A DNA stretch of 64,000 bases from Oscarella lobularis. Its lineage: Eukaryota; Porifera; Homoscleromorpha; Homosclerophorida; Oscarellidae. Of the stretch, positions 10,121 through 20,170 are shown one piece after another; positions within the stretch are counted from its first letter, which is position 1, and the number at the start of each line of letters is the position of its first letter. The notes under the pieces were generated by a model. It did not search any database. It was not told the origin of the DNA and saw only the letters and a program-made list of their open reading frames with translations. The stretch spans positions 1,415,733-1,479,732 of the forward strand of contig NC_089175.1 in the NCBI RefSeq assembly GCF_947507565.1. The letters run 5' to 3'. The translations under genes and the position numbers were made by a program.

Positions 10121-13100
10121 GTCCTCCAGCCGTTTTCGTGTCGTATTGCGAGGAAGATAAGAAAATCGGGCTCGGATTGATGCGCTCTCTCATCGACGTC
10201 GGTTTTCCTACTCATCAACTGACGTTCGAGGCCTTCAAGGCTCACAGAGAACAGCTGGACGCCTATCTGACGAAGAGCACCTTCTACTTGCTCGTCTTCA
10301 GTCGGGATTACTTCAGCGACAAGGCGAAAATCGAAGAATTGAGCATGATGTTCACTTCTCGAATCCATTCTCCGGGGAAAATGTCTCTACCGCTGCTAAT
10401 TGATATGGACGTCAGCGATTTGCGACTTCATTCGCCGCTTTTTGCTTCTCTCATGTGCAGAAAATTTCGCCCAGGAGATGATAAAGTAATTGATGTTGCA
10501 AAGGATGTCTACAAACTGACAAAGAATAGTAAGAGCGTTTGTGTACTTTTGGTAAAGATAGACAGAACATGCCGACGTAGTCAAAATTTGATGCATCCGT
10601 TAGAGTTTTTTCTGAAAAGATAGCGCGTTTAATAACTGGCCTTCTTCTTCTACAGAAGGCTATGTGCTTCCTGTCAGTAGTGAAGAGTGGAATTGGGAAG
10701 ATAAAGTGGTATTTGCCCCCGATGGTAGACTGCACACAATACAGGTACAATTTACTCAAGTGCTGTTCTTCAAATAACAATATTTTCTCAGACGGTAGAC
10801 GCTTCTGGAGAATTCCGTCTTCGCCGCGTTTTTATCCCGTTGACAGACGAGGAGAACGACATAAGGGGAAGTCTCTTTGTAGGTTCTAACACAGAGGCCT
10901 ACCGTGATTTGCCTCAACCGCTGAAAGTCAGACGCTGCACGTCCTCGCCTGAATATCTGGAGGACCTAGTAGTGGAAATATTAGAAGAAAATCTGCGTGA
11001 ACCGAATCGCGCGGACTTTGGCAGCAGAGGAGGAAAAAGTACTGACAGCAGTATGCTCGTCAAAGGCTCGGGCACGGTCGACTCGAGCACAATAGTTCCG
11101 GTTCTTCCCACGTCACCGAAAAATTCAAAAGACGTAACGAACGTCGAGTCAGATGGATTAGCGAGACCTCAACTCGTTTTCTTTGAATCTTCGTCATCGT
11201 CGTCGATCCAGAATGAGACAGTGCATGACTCTGTTTCAATACGTACGAGCCAAAACCAAAAGACGACGACGACGACGACGACGACGGCGACGGCAGCGAA
11301 GATGACGGCGACGACGGTAATGAAAAGGACGGTGACTTGTACCGTTCCTACCGGTGGTGAGAATCTCTTACTCTTTGGTGTCTATGAAATGCTTTACATG
11401 CTGTTTACCCAGATGTTCCGTCCGTTTTTCTCTGCTACTGCGAGCAAGATCAGTCATTTGGAGAAGAGCTTGCCAGAGACCTGGAAGACTTAGGTTTCAA
11501 AGTTTACCACCACGGTTCATCGGAATTGATCCCAAAGAAAAGGGCACTGGAAAAAAGTCTTAAAGAATCTACATACTACATGGTGGTCCTAAGTCAAAAT
11601 TGCTACCGTGACGATAATAAAACAACGCAAGTGGACTTGGACAATATCTTTCACCAGTACTGCGAAAACCGCAAGAAAAACACGGTCTTGCCAATTCTCT
11701 TGGGCGACTTGACTCCCCGAGAACTTGCTACCAAGGATCCGGTCTACAGTCATTTGGCAGCCGTTCGTTGCGAAAATACTGACGAAGATCGAAAGAGGAT
11801 AGCTCGGATGTTTGACGAAAAGGCTGGCGGTCTGTCATTTGTAGACTTAGCCTTCATAATGTCTTATGCTTTTGCTCTAGGAAAACTGCATCGTGAAGTT
11901 TGGTCTTGGCATACCGAAGGGTCGCGTTTGACTTTTCGACCGTCTTGTCACCGTTTTCGTCAAGTGCAGGTACTGTCGCTAATGTGCTGCTTTGCTTTGC
12001 TTTGTGTAAATGGTTGATTTTTGATTTTGATTTGTAGACTGCATTTCTTCAAAAACCCGTTCAAATTGTGTATGAACATTTGGATGGCGGTTGTCTGCCT
12101 CTCGGCGCTCGTCTTGCAACTTCCGTTGACGAGCGGTCGAGTCAAGAAACGACAGTCGAGCACCACAAAGCGATCAAAACGCCAAACTACATACTAGAAG
12201 ACGACGAGGGCGAAGATAGACAAAATTTCTCTGCACAAGCTGCTGCCGCTATTGGTAAACCTGCGACTGCACCTATTCACCAAACGGTGATTTGCGTTCC
12301 TGTATGTGCTTCGAAGCATCTAACGCTTTTTTGCTACTCGCAGATACCGCGACTTGTTGAGAAAGACAAGCCGGAAACGTCGGTAAGACCTCAGACACAT
12401 TTTGCAAAGACTTTTGATTTTATAGATACAAAGCAGGTGCTATCGGAGTCGACTCCTCGTGCTGAAACATTCATAGGAGCCTCTTTTGCCGCAAAAGAGT
12501 CTACTACCACTACTACGAGCCGAAACGTAATATCTCTTATTTTTGGTTGTTGAAGGGTTGACACTGTCCTCTATCTAGCCTTGTGTTGATGCGTACGCCC
12601 GCCGAAATATCGAAAACAGTTTAGGGATCTCGCTGACTACTAGGAAAGTAAGTGATGCAAAATGTCTAGCAAATTTACCCTGCAAAAGTCTTCTTTTAGG
12701 GCGATGATCGTCGTGTTCTAATTAAAAGAGTCCGAGAAGGAGCCGATACGAATTTGGAAATGGGTGACGAGCTCCAGTCGATCAACGGCCAGGACGTTGT
12801 CGGTCTGCCTTATGACGACGTTAAGAAACTGGTTGCGTCAGCTCCGAAACTTCAATTCCGCGTGATAAGACGTGGCGGCAGCAGTAGCCAAATCTCGTCT
12901 CGTGTGCCGAGCATGACTCAACCTGTTAACTCAACTTCTCAAACCGGTAACAAATTCTTTCCCTTGGAACGAAGTGTTGGAATTTTTGCGGTACTTGTAG
13001 CAAAGCCAGAAACTTCTTTGCAATCGTCTTCCGTTCCTCCTTCAGACCTCGTCTTGTCTGCTTCGCCGTTGGCGACGCAACCTGATCGCCCAAATTCTTC

Positions 13101-15040
13101 TAAAGCCGGTAACGATTCCTTTGCTATGACATTTGGGTGTGTTGATTTGTGGAGTTCAGTGGAGCCTGGACCTCCTTTTCAACTACCGGCATCCGTTGAG
13201 TCTGACTGTACGTTCTAAGCTATAATACTTGAAGGTCACGCGTTTTGTGTAGTTTCGAAAGAGCCTCCTTCTGGAGAAAGGCTCGACTTACCGACGCATC
13301 ACGCGGTTATTGAATCTGGTGTGTACTCTCAAAGTCTTTTCCATTCTTTAGCAGTGGCTTTTTCAGTGACGACAGACTCAGTTCCGGACGGTGAATCTAC
13401 TGGTCAAATCGAAAAGAAGCATTCTGTAAAAGTCATCGAGGAACAGTCAAAACGAAAACTAGGAAAAGGACTGGTGAGTGAAATTACACAGTATCCGCAG
13501 GCGCGTAAAACTCGGCTTGTAGAAAGATGATGATGATGATGATGATAATGATGATGATGATGATAATGATGACTCCGTTACGCAGACCGCAGGAGAAGAG
13601 GCGGAAAAAATCATGATCAAAGGCAAAGGACGGGTAAGTGAAACAACGATGTGTATAGAGACAAGGAATTCTCTCGACTTTTAGGAACCTAAAGATGATG
13701 ATTCGGCTACTCAGATCGTAGAAGAACGCGAAGAACAAATTTTGGTCAAAGGACAGAAGGATAAGAAGGAGCAAGAGGAGTCCGTTACGCAGACCGTAGA
13801 AGGACGGGCCAAACAAACCGTGGCCAAAGGGCAGGTAAGTGAAACACGGCATTGTATACGCAGGCGAGTAATATCAACTTGCAGAAAGACGAGGAGGTCT
13901 ATTCCGCTGTAAAAGTCAGCGAGGAACAGTCAAAACGAAACCTAGGAAAAGGACTGGTGAGTGAAATTACACAGTATCCGCAGGCGCGTAAAACTCGGCT
14001 TGTAGAAAGATGATGATGATGATGATGATAATGATGACTCCGTTACGCAGACTGCAGGAGAAGAGGCGGAAAAAATCATGATCAAAGGCAAAGGACGGGT
14101 AAGTGAAACAACGCTGTGTATAGAGACAAGGAATTCTCTCGACTTTTAGGAACCTAAAGATGATGATTCGGTTACGCAGATCGTAGAAGAACGCGAAGAA
14201 CAAATTTTGGTCAAAGGACAGGAGGATAAGAAGGAGCAAGAGGAGTCCGTTACGCAGACCGTAGAAGAACGGGCCAAACAAACCGTGGCCAAAGGGCAGG
14301 TAAGTGAAACACGGCATTGTATACGCAGGCGAGTAATATCAACTTGCAGAAAGACGAGGAGGTCTATTCCGCTGTAAAAGTCATCGAGGAACAGTCAAAA
14401 CGAAACCTAGGAAAAGGACTGGTGAGTGAAATTACACAGTATCCGCAGGCGCGTAAAACTCGGCTTGTAGAAAGATGATGATGATGATGATGATGATGAT
14501 AATGATGACTCCGTTACGCAGACTGCAGGAGAAGAGGCGGAAAAAATCATGATCAAAGGCAAAGGACGGGTAAGTGAAACAACGATGTGTATAGAGACAA
14601 AGAATTCTCTCGACTTTTAGGAACCTAAAGATGATGATTCGGCTACTCAGATCGTAGAAGAACGCGAAGAACAAATTTTGGTCAAAGGACAGAAGGATAA
14701 GGAGCAAGAGGAGTCCGTTACGCAGACCGTAGAAGGACGGGCCAAACAAACCGTGGCCAAAGGGCAGGTAGGTGAAACACGGCATTGTATACGCAAGCAA
14801 GTAATATTCAACTTGCAGAAAGACGAGGAGGTCTACTCCGCGGAAGGATCAAATGCCATCACCCGCGATGCAGAAGTCGTCGTAATGGGTCAACAGAACA
14901 CTGTGAAAATTCATCATCATCATCATCATCATCACTACGGTCACAACGGTTCAGCAAAGAAAGAGACAGAAAGCATGGGCGCCGGAGCAGGTTCGGCAGA
15001 CCTGGCAGCTGCCAGACGAACCTCTTGCCATATTTTATAA
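10121..15040 (+). CDS. TIR-TIR-PDZ protein with amplified exon cassette (5' end unresolved)
   Basis: A TIR-like domain opens the gene (AVFVSYCEEDKK, YLLVFSRDYFSD, SLPLLIDMDVSDL). A linker contains GYVLPVSSEEWNWEDKVVF. A Thr/Ser-rich stretch with an ACG microsatellite follows, then a second TIR-like domain (SVFLCYCEQDQSF, YYMVVLSQNCYRDD, TVLPILLGDLTPREL). Around 12590-12880 is a PDZ domain (NSLGISLTTRKGDD, LIKRVREGADT, GDELQSINGQDVVGL). Then come three copies of a three-exon acidic cassette (13523-14842) and a last exon with a His run ending at TAA 15038-15040. TIR domains serve immune signalling or NAD cleavage, and PDZ domains bind C-terminal peptides. No ATG was found in frame before the first TIR, so an upstream exon is likely; acceptor TATTTAG ends at 10120. 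The C-terminus could also be spliced differently. Confidence 0.65.
13474..14842 (+). repeat. Tandem triplication of a three-exon, three-intron cassette
   Basis: Three nearly identical units start at 13474, 13957 and 14422, with lengths of 483, 465 and about 420 bp (the last diverges after about 14842). Each holds exon a (13523-13633, 14006-14098, 14471-14569), exon b (13685-13834, 14150-14299, 14621-14767) and exon c (13885-13956, 14350-14421, from 14819). All the complete exons are multiples of three and all introns are phase 0. Exon c is also present in degenerate form just before the first unit (about 13411-13473), which suggests the source. The introns are as conserved as the exons, so the duplication is recent or is being homogenised. 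The encoded peptides are Asp-rich, then carry DSVTQT and VEER repeats with Lys/Gly motifs. Confidence 0.9.
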
Positions 15041-15087
15041 TGATTTTGAGAGTGGAGTAGTAAAACCACTAAATTGCGCGCATTAGG

Positions 15088-15310
15088 CGAAAATCGCTGA
15101 CGAGGAAAGAAGTCAGCGGACAAGTTCCACTATGGTTCCACTCACCAAAGGCTTCGATTTTCCCAAAGGAGCTTTGGATCAAAAGGTGAGAAGCGTTTGT
15201 TTAGACCCGAGTGGTGCGAGAAGTTTTGTTGGCTTCATTACAACGTTGCGCTTGATGCTGCCTTCTGCTACGTGTGCATGATTCTAAATCTTAACAAAGA
15301 TAAATTAGAT
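15088..15310 (+). pseudogene. TTF-type zinc finger fragment of a hAT-like transposase
   Basis: Two adjacent frames give FDFPKGALDQK and then FRPEWCEKFCWLHYNV followed by DAAFCYVCM. This resembles the TTF zinc finger of hAT-derived and ZMYM-like transposases: FPKxxFG, then RSFQxxWFxxxxWLHY, then FCxxC. A small frame shift separates the two parts near 15190, and no DDE or dimerisation domain follows. It looks like a transposon relic just downstream of the TIR-PDZ gene. It might instead be part of a 3' exon of that gene. Confidence 0.5.
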
Positions 15311-15497
15311 ACATTAGACTTAGTCGTAATCTGCAATGAGTTTGCAGAAAGTGAACATCGCCTAAGTTTATTAGTATGTTCTGCGAAGCGCGCGATTTTT
15401 TGCCGGAACAATATGAAAACTCAAAAGGCGTCCGGGGCCCCTGGAAAGTTGTGCGTTGTGCGGGGGAGGGGGAAGTTGTTACGTATATTTACTCAAA

Positions 15498-15539
15498 TAG
15501 ATAGATAGATAGATAGATAGATTGATTGATTGATTGATT
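15498..15539. repeat. Tetranucleotide microsatellite (GATA)n(GATT)n
   Basis: About six ATAG/GATA units run directly into about four GATT units, between the TIR-PDZ locus and the convergent coiled-coil gene. Confidence 0.9.
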
Positions 15540-15645
15540 TGCATTGTGGCTAAAAAGACTTCTTTTACAACGTTGGATCTTCTTTTCTTTCGTTTTCGCC
15601 CAATTCATCGCTAAACAAAGGTAGGCAAACTTTAGAGAAAACGAA

Positions 15646-17030
15646 TCAAGATGACGTGCTTCTGACTGACTTGACCAAGTTTTCCACCTGAATCACCATG
15701 CCATAGTATTGATCGATTTCATTTGTCACGTCATTGTCTGTCTGTTCCTCATCGGCCAGCACTTCCAAATCAGAGTGGAGCTGTCGCAATTGATCCTGAA
15801 GCTCGGTGATACGTTGATTATTGCGCGCACGCTACGAGAACGCTGGAACTCAACTCCTCGTTCAGAAGATGATGTCTCACCCTTTCCATCAGGTTTTCGA
15901 AGGTCAGGGAGAGATCTTCGAGAGAAGATTTCAAATATTCATTCTCTGCTTTGATTGCTCCGGTTCTTTCAGCACACCGATTGCGAGTTAATGTCAGCTA
16001 AGATAAAATAATCTATGCAGATACGTCGTCAACTATTATTTTTACTAGCTCGTCGTAATGATCTCGTGTCTCGGACATGTGCTTCTGACTTCTCTTCACA
16101 AGAAGCGATTTCATGTCGTCGACAAACGTCCGCGTCTCCGCTTCCGTTTTTGTCCTACTCAGGATTGCACATTGCTCCAACACCGCTTTCAATTTAGCGC
16201 CCATTTCGCGCGCAACCTTACAAACACAGCCGGGATACCCAAAACAACCACGGGGTCTGTGACGTGCATACCGATGTCCGGCTCAGGAGATCGACCTCGC
16301 GCTGGACGGCATTCAGCGCCTTTTCCACCTGACAACACTGGTACGTGCTACTTTTCACCTTTTCGGTCATCTCGTCGATCGATCGACTCAATTCGGAGCG
16401 TACGTCGCCCAATTCCTGTTCGAGCGTCGCTTTGCGCTCCTCAAACTCGGGCGTACGTTCGCGTTCGTCCCGAATCGCACGTCGACAAGCATCCAACGCC
16501 GTTTGAATCGCATCTCGTCGCGCCTCCTCCCTCTTCAACCTAGTAAATAAGACCTCACAAGGTTCGCAGCAAGCCGTACAGTAACATGCTCTCTAGCGCA
16601 CTTCTACTGCTTCCACTACGCTGTCCTTGTGTCTATCTCACGTTTCGCTCGCTTGCTTCAGTTCGAGTTCACTCGAACGTCCCTGTTCGACGAGACGCAG
16701 TCGACTGTCGTCGACCGCCTTGAGTTTTCGCTTCAGCTCGATCGTCTCGCGTCGAATCGTCTCGAGCTTTTCTTTCGTTTCGTCGCCGTCGCTTCGCGTG
16801 CGAACGTACGATTGCCACTCGAAGAAATCGCCTCCGTCGTCGGCTCTCTGAAAGTAGTAGCTCACTTGATTTGATAGGATCCGATTCAATTGGCGAATGA
16901 CGGTGATAGGCGATGCCGATTGGAGAATTTCGTCGAACGAACGCTGACGCGTTCCTTCGCCGTCGTTCTTGCTCTCGTCCTCTTCGTCGCTTAGGACCCC
17001 GTTGACGATGGGCCCAGTCGACTCGGCCAT
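15646..17030 (-). CDS. Coiled-coil protein, possible intermediate-filament-like paralogue 1
   Basis: The minus-strand start ATG is at 17028-17030 and the stop complement is at 15646-15648. The protein begins MAESTGPIVNGVLSDEEDES, an acidic head. It has VIRQLNRILSNQVSYYFQRAD and then several exons of heptad-rich coiled coil (KLETIRRETIELKRKLK, RKATLEQELGDVRSELSRS). A terminal segment contains NQRITELQDQLRQLHSDL and EIDQYYGMVIQVENLVKS. The layout of head, rod and short end, and the pairing with its divergent neighbour, resemble an intermediate-filament rod, but the classical end motif is not clearly met. Alternatives are a generic coiled-coil scaffold or centrosomal protein. Exon borders inside the rod are approximate. 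Confidence 0.6.
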
Positions 17031-17181
17031 CGCGTAAAACTAATCAAAAGCCCAGTTGTGAGAGGCATTAGAGAGGGGCATTTAGCCCGTCGTTCATCTG
17101 ATTGGTCGGGCGACTTGACAGGTGTGACATTCGTTCGTCGTTCGCGCGCGCGCGTCGGCTCGCTCTCTTCTCTCGCGCGCG
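17031..17181. promoter_or_regulatory. Shared bidirectional promoter region of the coiled-coil pair
   Basis: Only 151 bp separate the two divergent start codons. The region is GC-rich with CG-rich repeats near 17145-17180 and must contain both promoters. Confidence 0.6.
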
Positions 17182-18441
17182 ATGGCGTCGTCGGCGCAGT
17201 GGGAAAAGCAGCGCGTCGAGCTCGAAGCGATCAATCGCAAATTCTCCGCGTGTCTCCAGTTCGTTCGTCGCGCCGACGCGTGGCAATTAGACGACGACGA
17301 TGGCGAAGAAATCCGCTTGAACGACGACGCGCGTCGACGTCTCGTCGACGAAGCGGAGAGCCGATTGGGTTCGTTACGCGACGAATTAGCGACGAAGAAC
17401 GAGCAGTGTCGCGAGGCTAAGGCCGACTTGGCGAAATTTTTAGCCAAGTCGAAGGAAATGCAGAAAAGGTTTTACGACTCGATTTTCAATGCTATATAGA
17501 GAAAACGAGTTTTTTGTCAGAATTTCAAGTGTTGTCGAGGAAAGAGTCAAGCTTCAATCGGCTCTGGATGATGCCTATGGACGTTTGTCTGAAGAAAAGG
17601 CATCCAATGAGGTGTCCTTAGTTTTCTGACTCGTTGACATCGGTGTCATCTCGCACTTGGTGCAGGTGTTGAGGGAGAAGGTGGAACGGTTGATCACTGA
17701 CGTGGACATGGAACACGACCTATTGACGCGACAGCAGAGCGGTCTTGCCGACGAGTTGCGTGCCTGTCAGGTGCAAAAGGAGGATCTCGAGAAAAGCGTT
17801 AGTCTCAAGAGCCAGGAACTTCAAAGTGTTCAGTTGGAAAACGAGACGGTGCGTTTGTTATTAATAACGCAAGGGTGTTTGTTCTTGATAGCCTGATAGG
17901 ATTTGGGATGTGTTTCTGAGAGAGATTTTGTCAAACGACGCATTGATGCTAAGAGCGACAACGTGCGCCATTTGTTTCAAAGATACGAAGCCGAGCTGAC
18001 CGATCTCTATCAAGAGCTGAGAGACAGGAACCAGACCGAATATGCTGACGTGACGAAAGCGTATGCAACAAAGGTAAGAAGACAAGGAATGCAAAAGCCG
18101 AACTGACCTTTGCTTTGCATGATCAGGTCACTGCACTGCGCAAACAGACGGCCGAAGAAACGAATCGTCTTCAGGAGGAAAATCGCGACCTTCTCAGTCA
18201 AATTCACCGTCTTATCGAAAAGCTGAAGTCTCTCCAGGAAGAAGTAGGCATTTTTTATACACAAAAACAAAATTCGATATTATCTCTGTAAAAGTCCAAA
18301 GTTCAAGACGCGCAGATTGCTGATTTGGAAGAGGTGCTCTTCTTAGAAACGCAAGGAATCGACGACACGGGCATCACATTCGAATTGACCTACTACAAAG
18401 TCCTTCTGAAAGAACTGACAAAAAGGCAAGCAATCCCCTAG
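17182..18441 (+). CDS. Coiled-coil protein, possible intermediate-filament-like paralogue 2
   Basis: ATG 17182 begins MASSAQWEKQRVELEAINRK. The first exon contains INRKFSACLQFVRRADAW, which parallels LNRILSNQVSYYFQRADD in the divergent neighbour. Following exons encode a long coiled coil (LREKVERLITDVDMEH, RYEAELTDLYQELRDRN, RLQEENRDLLSQIHRL). The end reads QIADLEEVLFLETQ and then ELTYYKVLLKELTKR, reminiscent of the end of an intermediate-filament rod (TYRKLLEGEE in the family). The nearest stop is TAG 18439-18441. A further open frame of about 80 codons (to 18682 or 18704, with an acidic DGDSEEESEK end) could be a tail exon if a small splice bypasses that stop. Function is not assigned. Confidence 0.6.
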
Positions 18442-18832
18442 AAGAAGTGCCTGCCTATCATCCCAGAACTGTTTTTCAAACAGAAAAGAGAAACCTCCAA
18501 CGGGAAAGAAAAAAGGAGCAATGGAACGCAATTCATTGCTCCCCGAAGACAACAACGACGACAATATCGTCGCCGACGTCGTCGCGGTTGTCAGCGCAAC
18601 GGAAGCGACCACGTCTCGAATACTGCGAAATAGCAACGACGGCGACAGCGAAGAAGAGTCCGAGAAAGGTATTCTTACTTAACGCAAAAGCAAATATGCT
18701 ATAAAATCAAACCCACTCCCTCCCTCCCCTTCACGACATTACATTATTGACAAATGCACTGTAAACGTGATTGGTCACAACGTCTTGCAGAAACCGTGTC
18801 ATAAATTCAACTCTCTCATTATACGTAAATAA

Positions 18833-20014
18833 TTACTCTCCAAAATTTTGAATTTTCCACTGAACGTACTCATCGAGCAATACTGGCCCTAGAACGCGCA
18901 AGAGAGACATGTGAATTAACCCCTTCGACTCTTTTTCTTACATGCACCGTCTTCGTCATAGTTTTTCAAGTCGGTGCTCACCGTTCGACTAAATTCCAGT
19001 ATGTTGAACCATTGGTCTTTATTTATGACACGATAGTCCGACAGCTAAATAGGAAATAAGATAGTAGTAGGAATAAACGGGGCAAAATACCTCTAGAAAT
19101 TGCAGGAAAGAAGGTAGGTCAGGCCAAACGTCCTCAAATAGAATACTTAGCATTATTCGAGCGGCAGACGTCTCAAGAGATCGTTGCCCCTTGTCCTGGG
19201 AAAACGACAAGCAGTAATTTTTGAGTGTACGCGCGTGTACGTGTAGCATACCTTGGCAAAATCAAAAGCAAATCTATGAATACTTTTAAAAGCGTCCTGA
19301 TCTTTTAGGAGATCTTTTAATTCAGGAAGGTGGCTTTGGAGTTTATGCAGGCTGTCGCATCTTCAAGAGAAAAAAAGAACGACAACGCGTTACATTCAGG
19401 CAAATTTCGTGATTAAATTAGGTCACGCATTCTATAGATCTAATCGATTGGAAAATATGAGAGAGGTACTACATGTATGCCATACTGAAGGTCCGTCATC
19501 GCTCGAGTCCATTCCTCAAGTGTGAAGTATCCCATTCGCTGAGCGTTCAATTTCCACGCGAGAACAAGCATGACAACCTGATCTCCCCCAAAAGAAAGAC
19601 ACTTATGAGAAAGAGGAGAAGACGAAACGAAAACGCACGTCAGCTGGATGAACTTCCAAGTCGGCGCAGAATCTCTCCATTCCGTCGGGACCTATCGTAT
19701 TCAGATCCTGGGGGTCTGAGAAGACGTGCGTAAGTGAATTTGTCTCTCCTTTTCCTCTCTCTCACTGACCGGCGTACGTTCGAAACCATTCGATGCAGAG
19801 TTTTTGGGAAAATGTCGCCGATTCGAGGTCTCTCGTCAATTTTTTCATGCACCAGCGCACGGGACTATAGAACGATTGGCCTTTCGTTAGAGATACAGAT
19901 GGCGAAGAGGGGAAAATGGCTCGCCTGCCTTGATTGGTCGGAGTCTTTGCGACGTTTGCCCGCCGATCTGCCGTTTGATCCTGCCGAATTCCTTTTTTGC
20001 GATCGTCTCGACAT
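18833..20014 (-). CDS. DCUN1D4/5: DCN1-like cullin neddylation protein (DCUN1D4/5 type)
   Basis: DCN1-like proteins are co-E3 factors that help attach NEDD8 to cullins. The start ATG is at 20012-20014 on the minus strand: [12 protein letters not shown], then a basic leader with an apparent splice. The potentiating-neddylation domain follows across about eight exons: [76 protein letters not shown] and [15 protein letters not shown]. The splice [14 protein letters not shown] to [11 protein letters not shown] reaches the stop at 18833-18835. The basic leader and the sequence are nearest DCUN1D4/5. It lies head to head with PDS5 and tail to tail with the coiled-coil gene. Confidence 0.88.
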
Positions 20015-20170
20015 TGGTGGCCAATGATGATAGGTTTCGTCAGTCCCCTTGCAGATCAGCGCGCGTTAGACAGTGCTCTTTTTCACGACACCTTGTGCAA
20101 ACTCAATACGAAAGTCAACTCAGTTGAATCAAGAGTCTTAGTAAATCATTCACGCCGAAAGATACAGCCT
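20015..20170. promoter_or_regulatory. Shared upstream region of DCUN1D4/5 and PDS5
   Basis: These 156 bp lie between the DCUN1D4/5 start (20014, minus) and the proposed PDS5 start (20171, plus). No TATA-like element stands out. Confidence 0.45.

Noticed and set aside
13484-14800. Minus-strand frames with long Ile runs in the cassette
   Set aside because: They are the reverse complement of the GAT microsatellite and cross the introns of the plus-strand gene.
13474-14842. Tandem repeats read as a CRISPR array or satellite
   Set aside because: Units are about 470 bp with exon and intron structure and no short repeats with unique spacers; the genome is eukaryotic.
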